Shown in pieces: positions 9,373-18,475 of a stretch of DNA of 64,000 bases; the first letter of the stretch is position 1; each line of letters opens with the position of its first letter. Origin of the DNA: an uncultured Prevotellaceae bacterium. GTDB taxonomy: Bacteria > Bacteroidota > Bacteroidia > Bacteroidales > Muribaculaceae. The position numbers and the translations under genes were made by a program. The stretch is from assembly GCA_900318865.1 (NCBI GenBank), contig ONMF01000002.1:1-64000 (forward strand), in the 5' to 3' direction. Below the pieces are notes generated by a model that was given only the letters and a program-made list of their open reading frames with translations, was not told the DNA's origin and searched no databases.

Positions 9373-9540
9373 TCGAATACATCGATTTCTTTTCTGGTGA
9401 TTAACATGACTCATAGGCTCATTATGGCCTGGAGTCTATTAGAGCAGGGCGATGCCTCTCGCACAGCGGGTTGAATTTCACATGCTGGCGATGCAGCAAA
9501 CCGCTTCTCTTTTTTGTCATAAGAGAAAGAAGTTTGCATA

Positions 9541-10419
9541 ATGACAGATACAATTCATTTTAACGAATGCCCTTTGTGCGGCAGCTTAGAAACCACCCTA
9601 TTCGCTGTGGCGACCGACCATTTGGTGAGCGGCCGACGGTTTGTTATTGACCAATGCAAAGACTGTGGGTTTTTGTACACTCAAGATGCCCCCATCGCAG
9701 CCTCTATCGGACAATATTATGAGTCTGAAAACTACCAACCACACAATAGACGGAGTGGTTTAATGCCACTGGTTTATCAGTTTGTGCGTTCTCTGATGTT
9801 TCGCTGGAAACTGTTACTGATTAAACGCTACCACTCACAAATAGGCACCATTCTTGACGTGGGAGCTGGCAATGGACATTTTTTGGCATACATGCGCCGC
9901 AAAGGTTGGGAAACCGTGGGATGTGAACAAAGCAGTTTCGCTCGTGAGTCTGCCGCGAAACGTTATCATCTCATGCTGGACGGTGAAGTAATGAAGTGTG
10001 AATATCCCCCGAAATATTTCGATGTCATTACCGCTTGGCATGCCATTGAACACATCCACGACCTGCATAACTTATGGAAGTGTTTTGGCCAATGGATTAA
10101 ATCAGACGGATTGTTGGTAATAGCGGTTCCCAACTGCGAAAGTTTGGACGCAAAATATTATGGCGGCAGTTGGGCGGCATGGGACGTGCCACGACATTTG
10201 TGGCATTTTAACGTAAACACCATTACAAGGCTTGGACAGCTACACGGCTTCAGTCTCATCAATATACACTCATTGCCGCTCGATGCGTGCTATATCTCCA
10301 TCCTCTCCGATAACAACCATGGCAAGGGCATTGCAAATGGTATGCGCTTTACTTTGCTGGAAACTATTCTACGCCAACAATCCAGTTCACAGGTTTTTCT
10401 TTTCAAGAAAGCCAACTAA
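9541..10419 (+). CDS. Class I SAM-dependent methyltransferase with N-terminal zinc-binding knuckles
   Basis: A 292-aa cytosolic protein. The N-terminus has two CxxC pairs (C10/C13 and C39/C42 in ECPLCGS and CKDCGF), probably a structural zinc site. The SAM-binding motif I ILDVGAGNGHFLAYM is near residue 103, and the later AWHAIEHIHDL fits motif post-II of the methyltransferase 11/12 group. Enzymes of this layout often act on sugar nucleotides, lipids or polyketides; the substrate is not readable. The gene is A+T-rich relative to the flanks and sits between the sigma-barrel and CotH-like genes in the same orientation, suggesting a shared acquired block. No promoter box was recognised in the 168-bp gap before it, which holds a weak hairpin (TTCTCTT/AAGAGAA). 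Confidence 0.85.
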   Translation: MTDTIHFNECPLCGSLETTLFAVATDHLVSGRRFVIDQCKDCGFLYTQDAPIAASIGQYYESENYQPHNRRSGLMPLVYQFVRSLMFRWKLLLIKRYHSQIGTILDVGAGNGHFLAYMRRKGWETVGCEQSSFARESAAKRYHLMLDGEVMKCEYPPKYFDVITAWHAIEHIHDLHNLWKCFGQWIKSDGLLVIAVPNCESLDAKYYGGSWAAWDVPRHLWHFNVNTITRLGQLHGFSLINIHSLPLDACYISILSDNNHGKGIANGMRFTLLETILRQQSSSQVFLFKKAN

Positions 10420-10458
10420 TAGGATACAACCACATTAACATTCAACAATCAAATCCAC

Positions 10459-11853
10459 ATGGCACATTCTCATCCATTGTCTTATCACACATCAGCAATA
10501 ATGGCATTGATTACTTTCACATCATTGACTGCGTATTACGCAAATGCACAAACTGGCACTTTGCCTGTTATGAGAATCGAGACCCAAAACCATCAACCCG
10601 TAACGTCAAAAACGGTTTATATTCCGGGAACGTATTTCATTGTTGACAATCAGAACCCTGACTTTAACATTGGCACCGCCGAAAGCCCCTTGTCACTTGA
10701 AATACGAGGAAGAGGCCATTCGTCCTGGAGGGGAGTTAAGAAACCGTACAAAATCAAATTGGCCGAAAAGGCTCCATTGCTTGGGATGAACAAGCACAAG
10801 CATTGGGCCCTGCTCAAATTCTATGAGCCCACCGTGGCCGGTATGCAACTGGGAAACATCATGGGTATGGATTGGACACCTTCCACCCGTCCTGTGGAGG
10901 TGGTTCTCAATGGCGATTATCTCGGCCTTTATCTGCTCACCGAAACCAACCGCATCGGCAAAAACCGCCTGAACATTTATGAGCAACCCAATTGGAATGA
11001 GGATGAAAACACCATACCCTATGGATGGCTTGTGGAGGTGGACAATTACTATGAATCCAACCAGATTGGCATCTATGAAAACGACTCTTGGAACCTGAGA
11101 ATCACCTATCACTCACCCGATTCTCTATCCACGGCACAAAGGCAATGGCTGGTGGGTGAGTTTCAGGATATCAATGAAGCCATTTATACCCATAACAAAA
11201 CTAACAGCACATGGGAGCAGTTCATCGACGTAGATGCCATGGCACGGTACTTTATCATTCAAGAGGTTCTTGATAACAGCGACGGATTTCATGGCAGTTT
11301 CTATCTGCACAAGGACATGACCGATGATGCGCGGTGGGTGGCGGGGCCACTATGGGATTTGTCGTGCAACCAGCGTCAGAAAACCGACTACACTTTCAAG
11401 ATGAAAACGTCCTATGGATTCACGCCACACTGGATAGGCGAGCTGATTCAAGACCCCGACTTCGGCATAGCGGTGAGAAAAGCGTGGGAAGAATTCTATC
11501 CGCAGCAGGTGCAACCATGGATGGATTATATCGACGAGCATCTTTTGCTGTGTGACGAGGCTTTCGAGCAGGAAAAAGTACGATGGAATTACACAAATCA
11601 AGAAACCATTGGGCAAAGGGTGGACAGGCTCAAGGAGGCCCTGCTCTCTAATATTGAGTGGTTTAACACACACCTACCGGCCACACCAGACGAAATCGAC
11701 GACATGGACTCGGCTAATAGAACTGTTGTCAATGTCGAATACGTCAACCTGGCGGGCGTGAGAAGTTCTCGCCCATGGAATGGGGTCAATATAAAGGTAA
11801 CGACCTATGATGATGGCAGCACTTCAACAACAAAACTTGTTGTAAAACAATAG
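10459..11853 (+). CDS. Secreted CotH-like (atypical protein kinase fold) protein
   Basis: The product is 464 aa. The N-terminus has a hydrophobic export segment (IMALITFTSLTAYYANA). The central part fits the CotH family: LEIRGRGHSSWRGVKKPYKI, a lysine-rich KLAEKAPLLGMNKHKHW segment, the GDYLGLYLLTETNRIGKNRL block and a VAGPLWDLSCNQ metal-site-like motif. Some CotH proteins phosphorylate spore-coat protein; Bacteroidetes members are secreted, of largely unknown substrate, and may bind surface glycans. The C-terminus ends in VEYVNLAGVRSSRPWNGVN and a KLVVKQ tail, matching the tail of the partial gene at 2-400, so it is probably exported by the same route. It ends at a 28-bp palindromic terminator. 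Confidence 0.85.
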   Translation: MAHSHPLSYHTSAIMALITFTSLTAYYANAQTGTLPVMRIETQNHQPVTSKTVYIPGTYFIVDNQNPDFNIGTAESPLSLEIRGRGHSSWRGVKKPYKIKLAEKAPLLGMNKHKHWALLKFYEPTVAGMQLGNIMGMDWTPSTRPVEVVLNGDYLGLYLLTETNRIGKNRLNIYEQPNWNEDENTIPYGWLVEVDNYYESNQIGIYENDSWNLRITYHSPDSLSTAQRQWLVGEFQDINEAIYTHNKTNSTWEQFIDVDAMARYFIIQEVLDNSDGFHGSFYLHKDMTDDARWVAGPLWDLSCNQRQKTDYTFKMKTSYGFTPHWIGELIQDPDFGIAVRKAWEEFYPQQVQPWMDYIDEHLLLCDEAFEQEKVRWNYTNQETIGQRVDRLKEALLSNIEWFNTHLPATPDEIDDMDSANRTVVNVEYVNLAGVRSSRPWNGVNIKVTTYDDGSTSTTKLVVKQ

Positions 11854-11883
11854 GTGATAAAACAAAGCATAAAAAGCCACAAA

Positions 11884-11911
11884 CAAAGCCCACTCAATTG
11901 AGTGGGCTTTG
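11884..11911. terminator. Perfect 28-bp palindrome between convergent genes
   Basis: CAAAGCCCACTCAA and TTGAGTGGGCTTTG form a perfect palindrome between the stop of the CotH-like gene (11853) and the stop of the minus-strand gene at 11947. The A-rich left flank favours termination of the minus strand, and the stem itself ends in TTTG for the plus strand. Confidence 0.7.
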
Positions 11912-11946
11912 GCATCATCCATTACATCATATGGCAGCTGCGTTTC

Positions 11947-12504
11947 TTACTCTTTCGGATTGCGTATAATCCAGTCAAAAGCGTGCCGCAGTTCGTCGGC
12001 TTGATAAACCACTTGCTCTTGGGCGAAAGAGGTTGCCTCAGGGCCAACAACTTTGTAAACCTGACCGTCGTGAAAATAAAACCGACGCTCAAAGCGTTTT
12101 CCGTTTTCATCATAGTCCTGGGTCAATGCGAATTGCAGCTGCTGCGACGAGGAAGAGAAAAGATACTCTTCGTAGTATTTCTTTTTCCCGATGTTGTAAC
12201 TGCGTGTGACGAAGAACAACGGATAGTAAAAGAAATGAGGATCTTGGCCATCGGCCATCAAATAGGTGCCCTCGACTGTGTTGTAGAAGAAGTGAAGCTT
12301 CTCGGTGGTTTTACCCTTGCCACGTATTGTGTAGTCAAGTGTGGTCACCATCTCATTGCCAAGGCTTTTGTTCTTCTTCGTGAGGTCTTTTGCCTGCTGG
12401 TAGGCTTCATCAATCGTTGCAATGACAGGGTCGGGCTGCTGAGCGGCAACAACAAGCGCTATTACCCAACAAGCCATGAAAAGGATTTGTCGCATAGTTT
12501 TCAT
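11947..12504 (-). CDS. Small secreted protein of unknown function
   Basis: The product is 185 aa with a signal peptide (MKTMRQILFMACWVIALVVA, cut before AQQPD). The mature part is rich in aromatic and charged residues (EKLHFFYNTVEGTYLM, DPHFFYYPLFFVTRSY, GKRFERRFYFHDGQVYKV), compatible with a beta-sandwich or lipocalin-like fold, but no motif identifies a family. It lies on the minus strand, convergent with the CotH-like gene and downstream of the TIM-barrel lipoprotein gene with a 40-nt gap, so it may be the last gene of that operon. Base composition is A+T-rich, like the block to its left. Confidence 0.75.
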   Translation of the reverse strand: MKTMRQILFMACWVIALVVAAQQPDPVIATIDEAYQQAKDLTKKNKSLGNEMVTTLDYTIRGKGKTTEKLHFFYNTVEGTYLMADGQDPHFFYYPLFFVTRSYNIGKKKYYEEYLFSSSSQQLQFALTQDYDENGKRFERRFYFHDGQVYKVVGPEATSFAQEQVVYQADELRHAFDWIIRNPKE

Positions 12505-12544
12505 AGTAATCAGTATTTAAAAAATTAACAATTTTCTATCAACA

Positions 12545-13729
12545 TTATTGATTCGGTGAAGAACGCAAAGCCTCCAAGTGACTAAGAGGAACCTCCAGAA
12601 TGTTCCATGAGAGGACAATGCCTTCAAATCCGTGATCCTTCACGGCCTTCAGAGATTCTGCGACGTACTCAGGTGACGTTGGGACCAGCTCTTTGTCATA
12701 ATTGAGTTCTATGCCGGGGTATTTTCCGCAGTCGTAACGTGCCATGGCATCCAATTGAGAATTCAAGAAATCAACATCCATCTCCAGTGCAGGATAGCCG
12801 GTGGCGCCGGGAAGTGATTTGCGGAGCAGTTCGTACTCGTAGCCCATCCCGGCAGGGGCAAAGGTCTTGCGATACAACATGGGCTTAATAAAGTCGGCAT
12901 GAGCGGTCAGGATACTATAGTCCTGGCCCACGAAGGGCGCCATGAAAGGTGCATACAAATCCAGTCCCACCTCCAGATTGCGACTGCGCAGACTGTCACA
13001 GATGGCGGCCACCGACGAGCTGACAATATGGCTCTTAGCCTTGAAGAATGCCGCGGCAAGAGGATTTTCAAAGACAAAGCCATCGGCCGGACTATAGGCG
13101 CTGACGGAGAAAAACGCGTCGCCTTGCGATTCAAATTCCGATTTCACCTTCTGGATGTCGACCCCTTCGGCAGCAAATCGCTCCACACAAAGCGGACAGC
13201 CGCAACCCAGCACGCCGCTCACCCCGCACACAAAGGACTGGGTGCGCACACGGTCCAGAAACACGCCATCAAAACCGCAATCACTGAAAACGCGGTCGTA
13301 GATGTCGAGCAAATTAGCGATATTTTTCGGGTCCGACGGACAATTGAAGCGAAAAGCATTGGATGCTGCCGAGTCATAATTGGCCGGAGTGCGTCCCCAC
13401 AGGTCCACAGCCGGGCTGTTGTCGAACACCTGCTCCGTCTCGGCAAATAATGGCAGCCACAACAGCATGCGGATGCCTTTTGAATGAAGATACTCGCCCA
13501 CCTGACGGTAAATTTTCTTATCCACGTCGAGAGTCCATCCGATAATCACCTTCTCTACGGGCATGATTTGATTCACTGTGTCGATACGGCCAATGATTTG
13601 TTCTGCCGTGTAATGAGTTGGGACCCAGTGACCCAAGGCCACTTGCACAACACACCCTGACTGCTTAGGCTGCTTTTGGCACGACACCAGGGCCAGCAAC
13701 ACAAAGAGGAATAATGCAATTTTTTTCAT
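12545..13729 (-). CDS. Lipoprotein with a glycoside-hydrolase-like TIM-barrel
   Basis: The product is 394 aa. The signal peptide ends in a lipobox (ALVSC, Cys at 17), so it should be membrane anchored. The pattern of alternating strands and helices fits a TIM barrel: VEKVIIGWTLDVD, GIRMLLWLPLF, a strand with acidic residues FDGVFLDRVRTQSF, FIKPMLYRKTF and GFEGIVLSWNI. The Asp in VFLDR is the best catalytic candidate. A cysteine-rich turn (CGVSGVLGCGCPLC) could bind metal. It resembles sugar-acting alpha/beta barrels of the GH-like DUF families in gut Bacteroidales, but the substrate is unknown. A TATTTTTG -7 box (13757-13750) lies 21 bp upstream, so it may have its own promoter although it follows the yigZ gene. 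Confidence 0.7.
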   Translation of the reverse strand: MKKIALFLFVLLALVSCQKQPKQSGCVVQVALGHWVPTHYTAEQIIGRIDTVNQIMPVEKVIIGWTLDVDKKIYRQVGEYLHSKGIRMLLWLPLFAETEQVFDNSPAVDLWGRTPANYDSAASNAFRFNCPSDPKNIANLLDIYDRVFSDCGFDGVFLDRVRTQSFVCGVSGVLGCGCPLCVERFAAEGVDIQKVKSEFESQGDAFFSVSAYSPADGFVFENPLAAAFFKAKSHIVSSSVAAICDSLRSRNLEVGLDLYAPFMAPFVGQDYSILTAHADFIKPMLYRKTFAPAGMGYEYELLRKSLPGATGYPALEMDVDFLNSQLDAMARYDCGKYPGIELNYDKELVPTSPEYVAESLKAVKDHGFEGIVLSWNILEVPLSHLEALRSSPNQ

Positions 13730-13783
13730 AAATCAATTTGAAAATAAAACAAAAATAATATGATAATAAACACTCATGTCTAT

Positions 13784-14377
13784 TTAATCTTGAAACGATG
13801 CGCCTGCGCCCTTAAGAAGGCTCACCAGTGCCGGTATGGCATCGGCATCGGCCTCAATGGTCATCGAGCACACGTTGTCGAAATGCTGTTCGATAATGCG
13901 TACTTGCTCTTTTTTGACAATCTTCATCACGTCGTTCATCGTCAGATAAGCAAATGTGAAGCTACGCCGGGCCTGTTCGTGACACTCCAAAATCTCGCCC
14001 GCCTCGATTGCCAGGCGGGCCGCCTCGCGATAGGCCACAATCAAGCCCGACGTTCCCAATTTGATACCGCCAAAATAGCGCACCACCACTATCACCACAT
14101 TGGTCAGCCCGAATGAGTTGATTTGCCCCAAGATGGGCTTGCCGGCCGTGCCGCTTGGCTCGCCGTTGTCGCTCGACAGAAACTCTTCGCGCGCTGTTCC
14201 TATCATGTAGGCCCAGCACACATGACGCGCGTCGTGATATTGGTTTTGGTAACGTTTGATTACCGCCCGGGCATCGTCGGCAGTGGCCACGGGCTCGGCA
14301 AAAGCAAGAAAACGGCTCATCTTCTCACGATAAATACCCTGAGATACAGCCTTTAGTGTTTTGAAGAAATCAGCCAT
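13784..14377 (-). CDS. yigZ: YigZ/IMPACT family protein (UPF0029)
   Basis: A 197-aa cytosolic protein. The start MADFFKTLKA at 14377 is chosen because it overlaps the stop of the upstream thioesterase gene by 8 nt, giving translational coupling; a longer frame exists but has no support. The core GEPSGTAGKPILGQ, VVVRYFGGIKLGTSGLI and AYREAARLAIEAGE is the signature of the Impact N-terminal domain; the C-terminal RWD-like half is weaker. Family members have been linked to translation control and proline dipeptidase-like folds, but the exact activity in bacteria is not settled. Confidence 0.9.
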   Translation of the reverse strand: MADFFKTLKAVSQGIYREKMSRFLAFAEPVATADDARAVIKRYQNQYHDARHVCWAYMIGTAREEFLSSDNGEPSGTAGKPILGQINSFGLTNVVIVVVRYFGGIKLGTSGLIVAYREAARLAIEAGEILECHEQARRSFTFAYLTMNDVMKIVKKEQVRIIEQHFDNVCSMTIEADADAIPALVSLLKGAGASFQD

Positions 14378-15107
14378 GGACGCGTGGTTTAAACAACAAT
14401 CGTCCACGCACATGGTCGCCGTCGGGCGTAGTGACGGTCATATGCCAGTCGCCGGGCGCCTCTTCACGCCGGCACACCCGCACCTGCTCGCCATAGCGTG
14501 TTTCCTTGAGGAAAGCAAGCTCCATGCGCTGCACCATAAAATTGTCATGATGTGACAAGTCGAACTGATTCATGAACAGCTCTATGTATCGCAACGTGTT
14601 CACATGGCGGTTGAAGTCGCAGTCGGCATAACCGAAGACGTGCTCGGTGGCGCCATCGGTGTCGATGGGGCGCAAGCGGCCCTGAGGCGCTATGGGGCAT
14701 GGCGTGCCCGACACGTTGTCGCTGATGTAACTCAACCGTGATATATCCATCCCGGCACGCGTGGCAAGGTCTATGACCATCCATATAGTCCGCACATAGC
14801 CCAGCACCTCGCCGTCGGCACCGTCGATGCGCATGTTGCGCTGCGAGAAATGTCGGTTATAGTCTTCTATCCATGTGGTGAATGTGTAGTTCTCATCAAC
14901 GCGGGGATAACGGCTCATTTCCACCGTCACCCGGCTGAGCACCCACGCCTGGTTGTCGTGGATGAGCCGGGCATAGCCCACTCCCCACGAGTTGGCGTGC
15001 AATGTGGCCACATCTATCACTCGGCCCACCAGCAGTGCCAATGGCATCTCTCCCTCCGGATTGCATTCACCGGCAGCCATATAATAGGTCTTACTGAATT
15101 CTTTCAT
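14370..15107 (-). CDS. Acyl-ACP thioesterase
   Basis: A 245-aa cytosolic protein with the double hot-dog layout of bacterial acyl-[acyl carrier protein] thioesterases. The first hot-dog has NSWGVGYARLIHDNQAWVLS and RVTVEMSRYPRVDENYTFTT; the second has YADCDFNRHVNTLRYIELFM, where the N-x-H pair matches catalytic residues of the plant and bacterial FatA/FatB family. It releases free fatty acids from ACP at the end of fatty-acid synthesis. It follows the cysteine-peptidase-like gene with a 7-nt gap and overlaps yigZ by 8 nt, so these are one transcription unit. Confidence 0.9.
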   Translation of the reverse strand: MKEFSKTYYMAAGECNPEGEMPLALLVGRVIDVATLHANSWGVGYARLIHDNQAWVLSRVTVEMSRYPRVDENYTFTTWIEDYNRHFSQRNMRIDGADGEVLGYVRTIWMVIDLATRAGMDISRLSYISDNVSGTPCPIAPQGRLRPIDTDGATEHVFGYADCDFNRHVNTLRYIELFMNQFDLSHHDNFMVQRMELAFLKETRYGEQVRVCRREEAPGDWHMTVTTPDGDHVRGRLLFKPRVHG

Positions 15108-15114
15108 CTGTGTT

Positions 15115-16062
15115 TTATTGTTGTCCTATCATCCGCCACATCTCTTCGGTGGAGCTGTGCCGATGACCATTCAAGTCATAAAGATACTGGTTCACATGGG
15201 TGGGCGGCATGTTGCGCACACGGTCAAATCGCTCGGGATGCAATATTCGGGTGAACACCACACGCTGAATGGCCGTCTTGTCGCACACAGCTTCACCGTA
15301 GCCCATTTTCTCGGGCTCTTTGCCGGGGCCGTTGCTACTCCAGTAACGCACCCGCCCGTTTTCGTCATATCCCAGGAAGACCACGCTGTGGCCCGCCTCC
15401 TGCAGATGCCGGCGCACGCCGTCATCGCCGATGATGGCCCCTCCGTCGTGCCCCCGGCTGTCGTGCCGGTTCCAAAAGATTTTCATCATGTCGCCGGCTC
15501 GCGCACGGCACCACACAGGGTGGGCGCGCCACTCGGCATCGGTAAGATAGCGCTCGGCAGGACATTCCTTCACACTGTCGGCCAGCGCCCCGCGGTAGGC
15601 CGCAACGCTGTAACCGGCATCCAGTTCGTTCACCAGCACGGCCAGCGCGGGACCATTGGCATTGGCTCGGCCCCAGAAGCCCACGCCATCGTTTTGACCG
15701 TCGTGCACGCGCATGTTTTGCCAAGCCTCGCGCGAGATTTTCCCCGTGGTGTCCCACATGAGCAATGCCTTCACCAGCACAGCGTAGGTGGCACTGGAGC
15801 AAAACGATGGCTGCGCCTGGTATGGGTCGAAGCGGGGCTTTGTGTCGTTGGCGTCCATGACAAACGCGTCTTTCAGTCCCTGCCAAGTGGTCTTGGCAAA
15901 AACGGCGTTGGGCTTGCCGCCGGTATAATATCCGCCTCGCTCTGGAAACGAGTCGATGGCGTTCAGCACCGTCTGCTGCCACTGCGTGTTCACGGGGTCG
16001 CTTGCCGCGGCCCAGAGGCTGCCAACCAGCAACAGCATCGCCACTGTCAATATCTTTCTCAT
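15115..16062 (-). CDS. Exported protein with a papain/NlpC-like Cys-His-Asn arrangement
   Basis: The product is 315 aa with a signal peptide ([20 protein letters not shown]). A cysteine at the start of a helix ([18 protein letters not shown], about residue 88), a His-starting strand ([12 protein letters not shown]) and a following polar strand ([10 protein letters not shown]) give the Cys-His-Asn order found in papain-like and NlpC/P60 peptidases and amidases. The activity, probably on peptide or cell-wall substrates, is inference and no close family was recognised. The start ATG overlaps the stop of aroC by 4 nt (ATGA), so it is coupled to aroC. Confidence 0.65.
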   Translation of the reverse strand: MRKILTVAMLLLVGSLWAAASDPVNTQWQQTVLNAIDSFPERGGYYTGGKPNAVFAKTTWQGLKDAFVMDANDTKPRFDPYQAQPSFCSSATYAVLVKALLMWDTTGKISREAWQNMRVHDGQNDGVGFWGRANANGPALAVLVNELDAGYSVAAYRGALADSVKECPAERYLTDAEWRAHPVWCRARAGDMMKIFWNRHDSRGHDGGAIIGDDGVRRHLQEAGHSVVFLGYDENGRVRYWSSNGPGKEPEKMGYGEAVCDKTAIQRVVFTRILHPERFDRVRNMPPTHVNQYLYDLNGHRHSSTEEMWRMIGQQ

Positions 16063-17144
16063 AGGTGAGTGGTTTTGTTAAGCAGATAGTTGTCAAGCAG
16101 CACGATAGCTGCCATGGCCTCAACGATGGGCACGGCACGTGGCACCACGCAGGGGTCATGCCGCCCACGAGGAAGAAGGGTGACGGGATTGCCGCTGTCA
16201 TCAAGGGAGTCGATCTCGCGCATGAGTGTAGCTACCGGCTTGAAACCGACATGGAAATAGATGTCCTCGCCATTGCTGATACCGCCTTGAATACCTCCTG
16301 AATGGTTGGTGACGGTGCCCATGCGTCCGTTCTTCATCACAAAGTGGTCGAGCACCTCGCTGCCGCGGCGCGAAGCGAACACCTTGCCCAGCCCAATCTC
16401 GAACGATTTAGCGGCATTGATGCCAAGCATGGCCGAACCCAGCTGCGCATGGAGTTTTCCAAACACCGGTTGGCCCCACCCTGCCGGAACGCCGCTCACC
16501 ACGCAGGTGACGCAGCCGCCCAGTGTGTCGCCTTGCGCGCGAGCGTTCTCGATAGCGTCGGCCATGCGCTTTGCCATTTCAGCATCAGGGCAACGAACAG
16601 GATTGTTGTCGACAGTCGACAAATCCAGGTCATGATAATCAACATCCAGTTGCAAAGGCCCCACTTGAGAAGTAAACGCGGTAACCGCAACCCCCATCCG
16701 CCGCAACAACTGCATTGCCAAGCCTCCGGCCACCACACGGGCCAACGTCTCGCGCGCCGAAGCGCGCCCGCCGCCACGGGGATCGCGCAGGCCATACTTG
16801 GCATCGTAAGTGAAATCGGCGTGCGAAGGCCTGTAACTATGGACCAGCTGACCATAGTCGGCCGGTTGCTGCCCCTCGTTGCGCACCATGAAGCCCACTG
16901 GGGTCCCCAGCGTTCTCCCCTCGTAGATGCCCGACAGTATCTCCACACGATCGGCTTCCCGACGTGATGTCGTGAGCGACGACTGCCCCGGCCGCCGGCG
17001 GTCGACAAAGCGTTGCAACTCGTCGAGGTCGATGGCCTCACCGGCCGGCAACCCGTCAATCACACCGCCGATAGCCGGCCCGTGCGACTCGCCAAAACTT
17101 GTCAACCTGAATATATTTCCAAATGAATTTCCCATTATTGTCAT
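16059..17144 (-). CDS. aroC: Chorismate synthase
   Basis: The product is 361 aa, the normal length. It converts EPSP to chorismate, the last shared step of aromatic amino acid synthesis, using reduced FMN. Signatures: [19 protein letters not shown] at the start, [14 protein letters not shown] and [15 protein letters not shown] in the middle, and the [12 protein letters not shown] block later. The start at 17144 overlaps the upstream ybaK stop by ATGA; a shorter start at MGNSFGN nine bases on would look more like other AroC proteins and may also be used. No other aro gene is nearby, so the neighbours reflect co-transcription only. Confidence 0.97.
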   Translation of the reverse strand: MTIMGNSFGNIFRLTSFGESHGPAIGGVIDGLPAGEAIDLDELQRFVDRRRPGQSSLTTSRREADRVEILSGIYEGRTLGTPVGFMVRNEGQQPADYGQLVHSYRPSHADFTYDAKYGLRDPRGGGRASARETLARVVAGGLAMQLLRRMGVAVTAFTSQVGPLQLDVDYHDLDLSTVDNNPVRCPDAEMAKRMADAIENARAQGDTLGGCVTCVVSGVPAGWGQPVFGKLHAQLGSAMLGINAAKSFEIGLGKVFASRRGSEVLDHFVMKNGRMGTVTNHSGGIQGGISNGEDIYFHVGFKPVATLMREIDSLDDSGNPVTLLPRGRHDPCVVPRAVPIVEAMAAIVLLDNYLLNKTTHL

Positions 17145-17629
17145 TTTCTGTCAATTATTATGTCGGCCAACTCGCCATCCACAAACTGCACCAACCGGGC
17201 GGGTTCTATTTTCAGCTGAAGCCCGCGCATCCCGGCGCTCACATAAATGAACGGGAAATTCATGCAGGTGGTGTGGAAAAACGTGGGAAAAGCCTTTTTC
17301 ATGCCTATCGGCGAACAGCCGCCGCGAATATATCCGGTGACGGGAAGAAGCTCCTTCATGGCAATGAGGTCCACCTTTTTATTGCCCGACACCCTGGCGG
17401 CTTTTTTCAGGTCCACCTCGTCACAGCCCGGCACCACACACACAAAGTGGCCACTGCGCTCGCCACGAAGCACCAGCGTCTTGAAAACGCAGCGGATATC
17501 CTCGCCCAACTCATGTGCCACATGGTCGGCAGCAAGATTGCTCTCGTCCACCTCGTAGGGGATCAGCTCATAGGGGACATGGGCCTGGTCGAGCAGGCGC
17601 GCCGCGTTAGTTTTCGTTAATTTCTTCAT
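17141..17629 (-). CDS. ybaK: Cys-tRNA(Pro) deacylase YbaK/EbsC family
   Basis: The product is 162 aa. The conserved pattern includes [28 protein letters not shown] with the catalytic Lys, [17 protein letters not shown] and [15 protein letters not shown]. The family hydrolyses cysteine mischarged on tRNA(Pro), protecting translation. It is the first gene of a five-gene minus-strand run (ybaK, aroC, peptidase-like, thioesterase, yigZ) in which neighbours overlap or almost touch. A TAAATTTG box (17656-17649) 20 bp upstream is its probable promoter, divergent from that of the next gene. Confidence 0.93.
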   Translation of the reverse strand: MKKLTKTNAARLLDQAHVPYELIPYEVDESNLAADHVAHELGEDIRCVFKTLVLRGERSGHFVCVVPGCDEVDLKKAARVSGNKKVDLIAMKELLPVTGYIRGGCSPIGMKKAFPTFFHTTCMNFPFIYVSAGMRGLQLKIEPARLVQFVDGELADIIIDRK

Positions 17630-17648
17630 TTATTCGCTTTCTTTATGG

Positions 17649-17677
17649 CAAATTTAATGAAAAATGTGGTATTTTTG
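17649..17677. promoter_or_regulatory. Divergent -7 boxes between ybaK and the DUF5106-like gene
   Basis: Minus strand: TAAATTTG (17656-17649) for ybaK. Plus strand: TATTTTTG (17670-17677) 21 bp before the ATG at 17699. Both match TAnnTTTG. Neither has a clean TTTG at -33. Confidence 0.5.
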
Positions 17678-17698
17678 CGCAGAATTCATTGAAAAACT

Positions 17699-18475
17699 AT
17701 GAGAAAAACGTTTTTATCCGCATTTTTAATGCTGGCTGCCGCATTTGCGGCACAGGCGCAGAACATCGCGCTCAAAGTGAATGTTTTCGAGGAACTGCTG
17801 CGACAAGCGCAATCCATGCCCATCGATAACGCCAAGATGATTCTCGGCTCCACCATGAACGCCCTGGGAAAGAACCCCAAGGACTATCGCAAAGCCGTGG
17901 AACTGGCCGAACGCCGTCTGGGCAACCCCGCCGACTCCCTTCACAACGAAGAGCTTTACATCGCGCTGCTTGAAAACATCACCAGCGACTACGTGCTGAG
18001 CAGCAACGAGAAGATACGTCCCACCCTGCTGCTGCAGAATGCACGGAAAAACCGCATCGGCACCGTGGCTACCGATATCGACTTTGTGACTCGCGACGGG
18101 AAAAAGCAAACGCTCTACGAGATCAGCTCACCGCTCACTTTAATCCTTTTCAATGATGCCGAATGTGAAGCCTGCGAGCTGGTGCTCAACCGGCTGGAGA
18201 ACTCAAAAATCATCAACTCGCTGATCGACAGCGGAAAACTCACCCTCCTCACCATCAACACAGGCAACAACAAGAGTGCTTGGAACAAAAAGGCATATCC
18301 ACCCAAAGCCATTAACGGGTGGAATAAAAGCGGAAGCATTGACGAGAAAGGGCTTTACGACCTGCCGTCAACCCCTTTGTTCTATTTGCTCGACAACGAC
18401 AAAAAAGTATTGCTCAAAAACGAACCGAGCCTCAACGCCGTGGAGAAACGCCTTCAGCGGGAGGAGCGGCAATAA
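17699..18475 (+). CDS. Exported thioredoxin-fold protein (DUF5106-like)
   Basis: The product is 258 aa with a signal peptide (RKTFLSAFLMLAAAFAAQA). The first half is helical; the second, from about residue 125, looks like a thioredoxin fold with LTLILFNDAECEACEL holding a CEAC pair at the redox position, and a cis-Pro-like segment DLPSTPLFYLLD. This layout fits the DUF5106 family of Bacteroidetes periplasmic proteins. It probably acts in thiol redox chemistry or oxidative folding in the periplasm; the partner is unknown. Its last 22 nt overlap the 3' end of the convergent tilS gene. Confidence 0.8.
   Translation: MRKTFLSAFLMLAAAFAAQAQNIALKVNVFEELLRQAQSMPIDNAKMILGSTMNALGKNPKDYRKAVELAERRLGNPADSLHNEELYIALLENITSDYVLSSNEKIRPTLLLQNARKNRIGTVATDIDFVTRDGKKQTLYEISSPLTLILFNDAECEACELVLNRLENSKIINSLIDSGKLTLLTINTGNNKSAWNKKAYPPKAINGWNKSGSIDEKGLYDLPSTPLFYLLDNDKKVLLKNEPSLNAVEKRLQREERQ

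Noticed and set aside
15118..16068. 316-codon plus-strand frame opposite the cysteine-peptidase-like gene
   Set aside because: Shadow frame. The minus frame has a signal peptide and a start overlapping aroC by ATGA.
18454..18475. Overlap of the DUF5106-like and tilS genes as a sign of annotation error
   Set aside because: Both frames are real families and a 22-nt convergent overlap at 3' ends is common in dense genomes.
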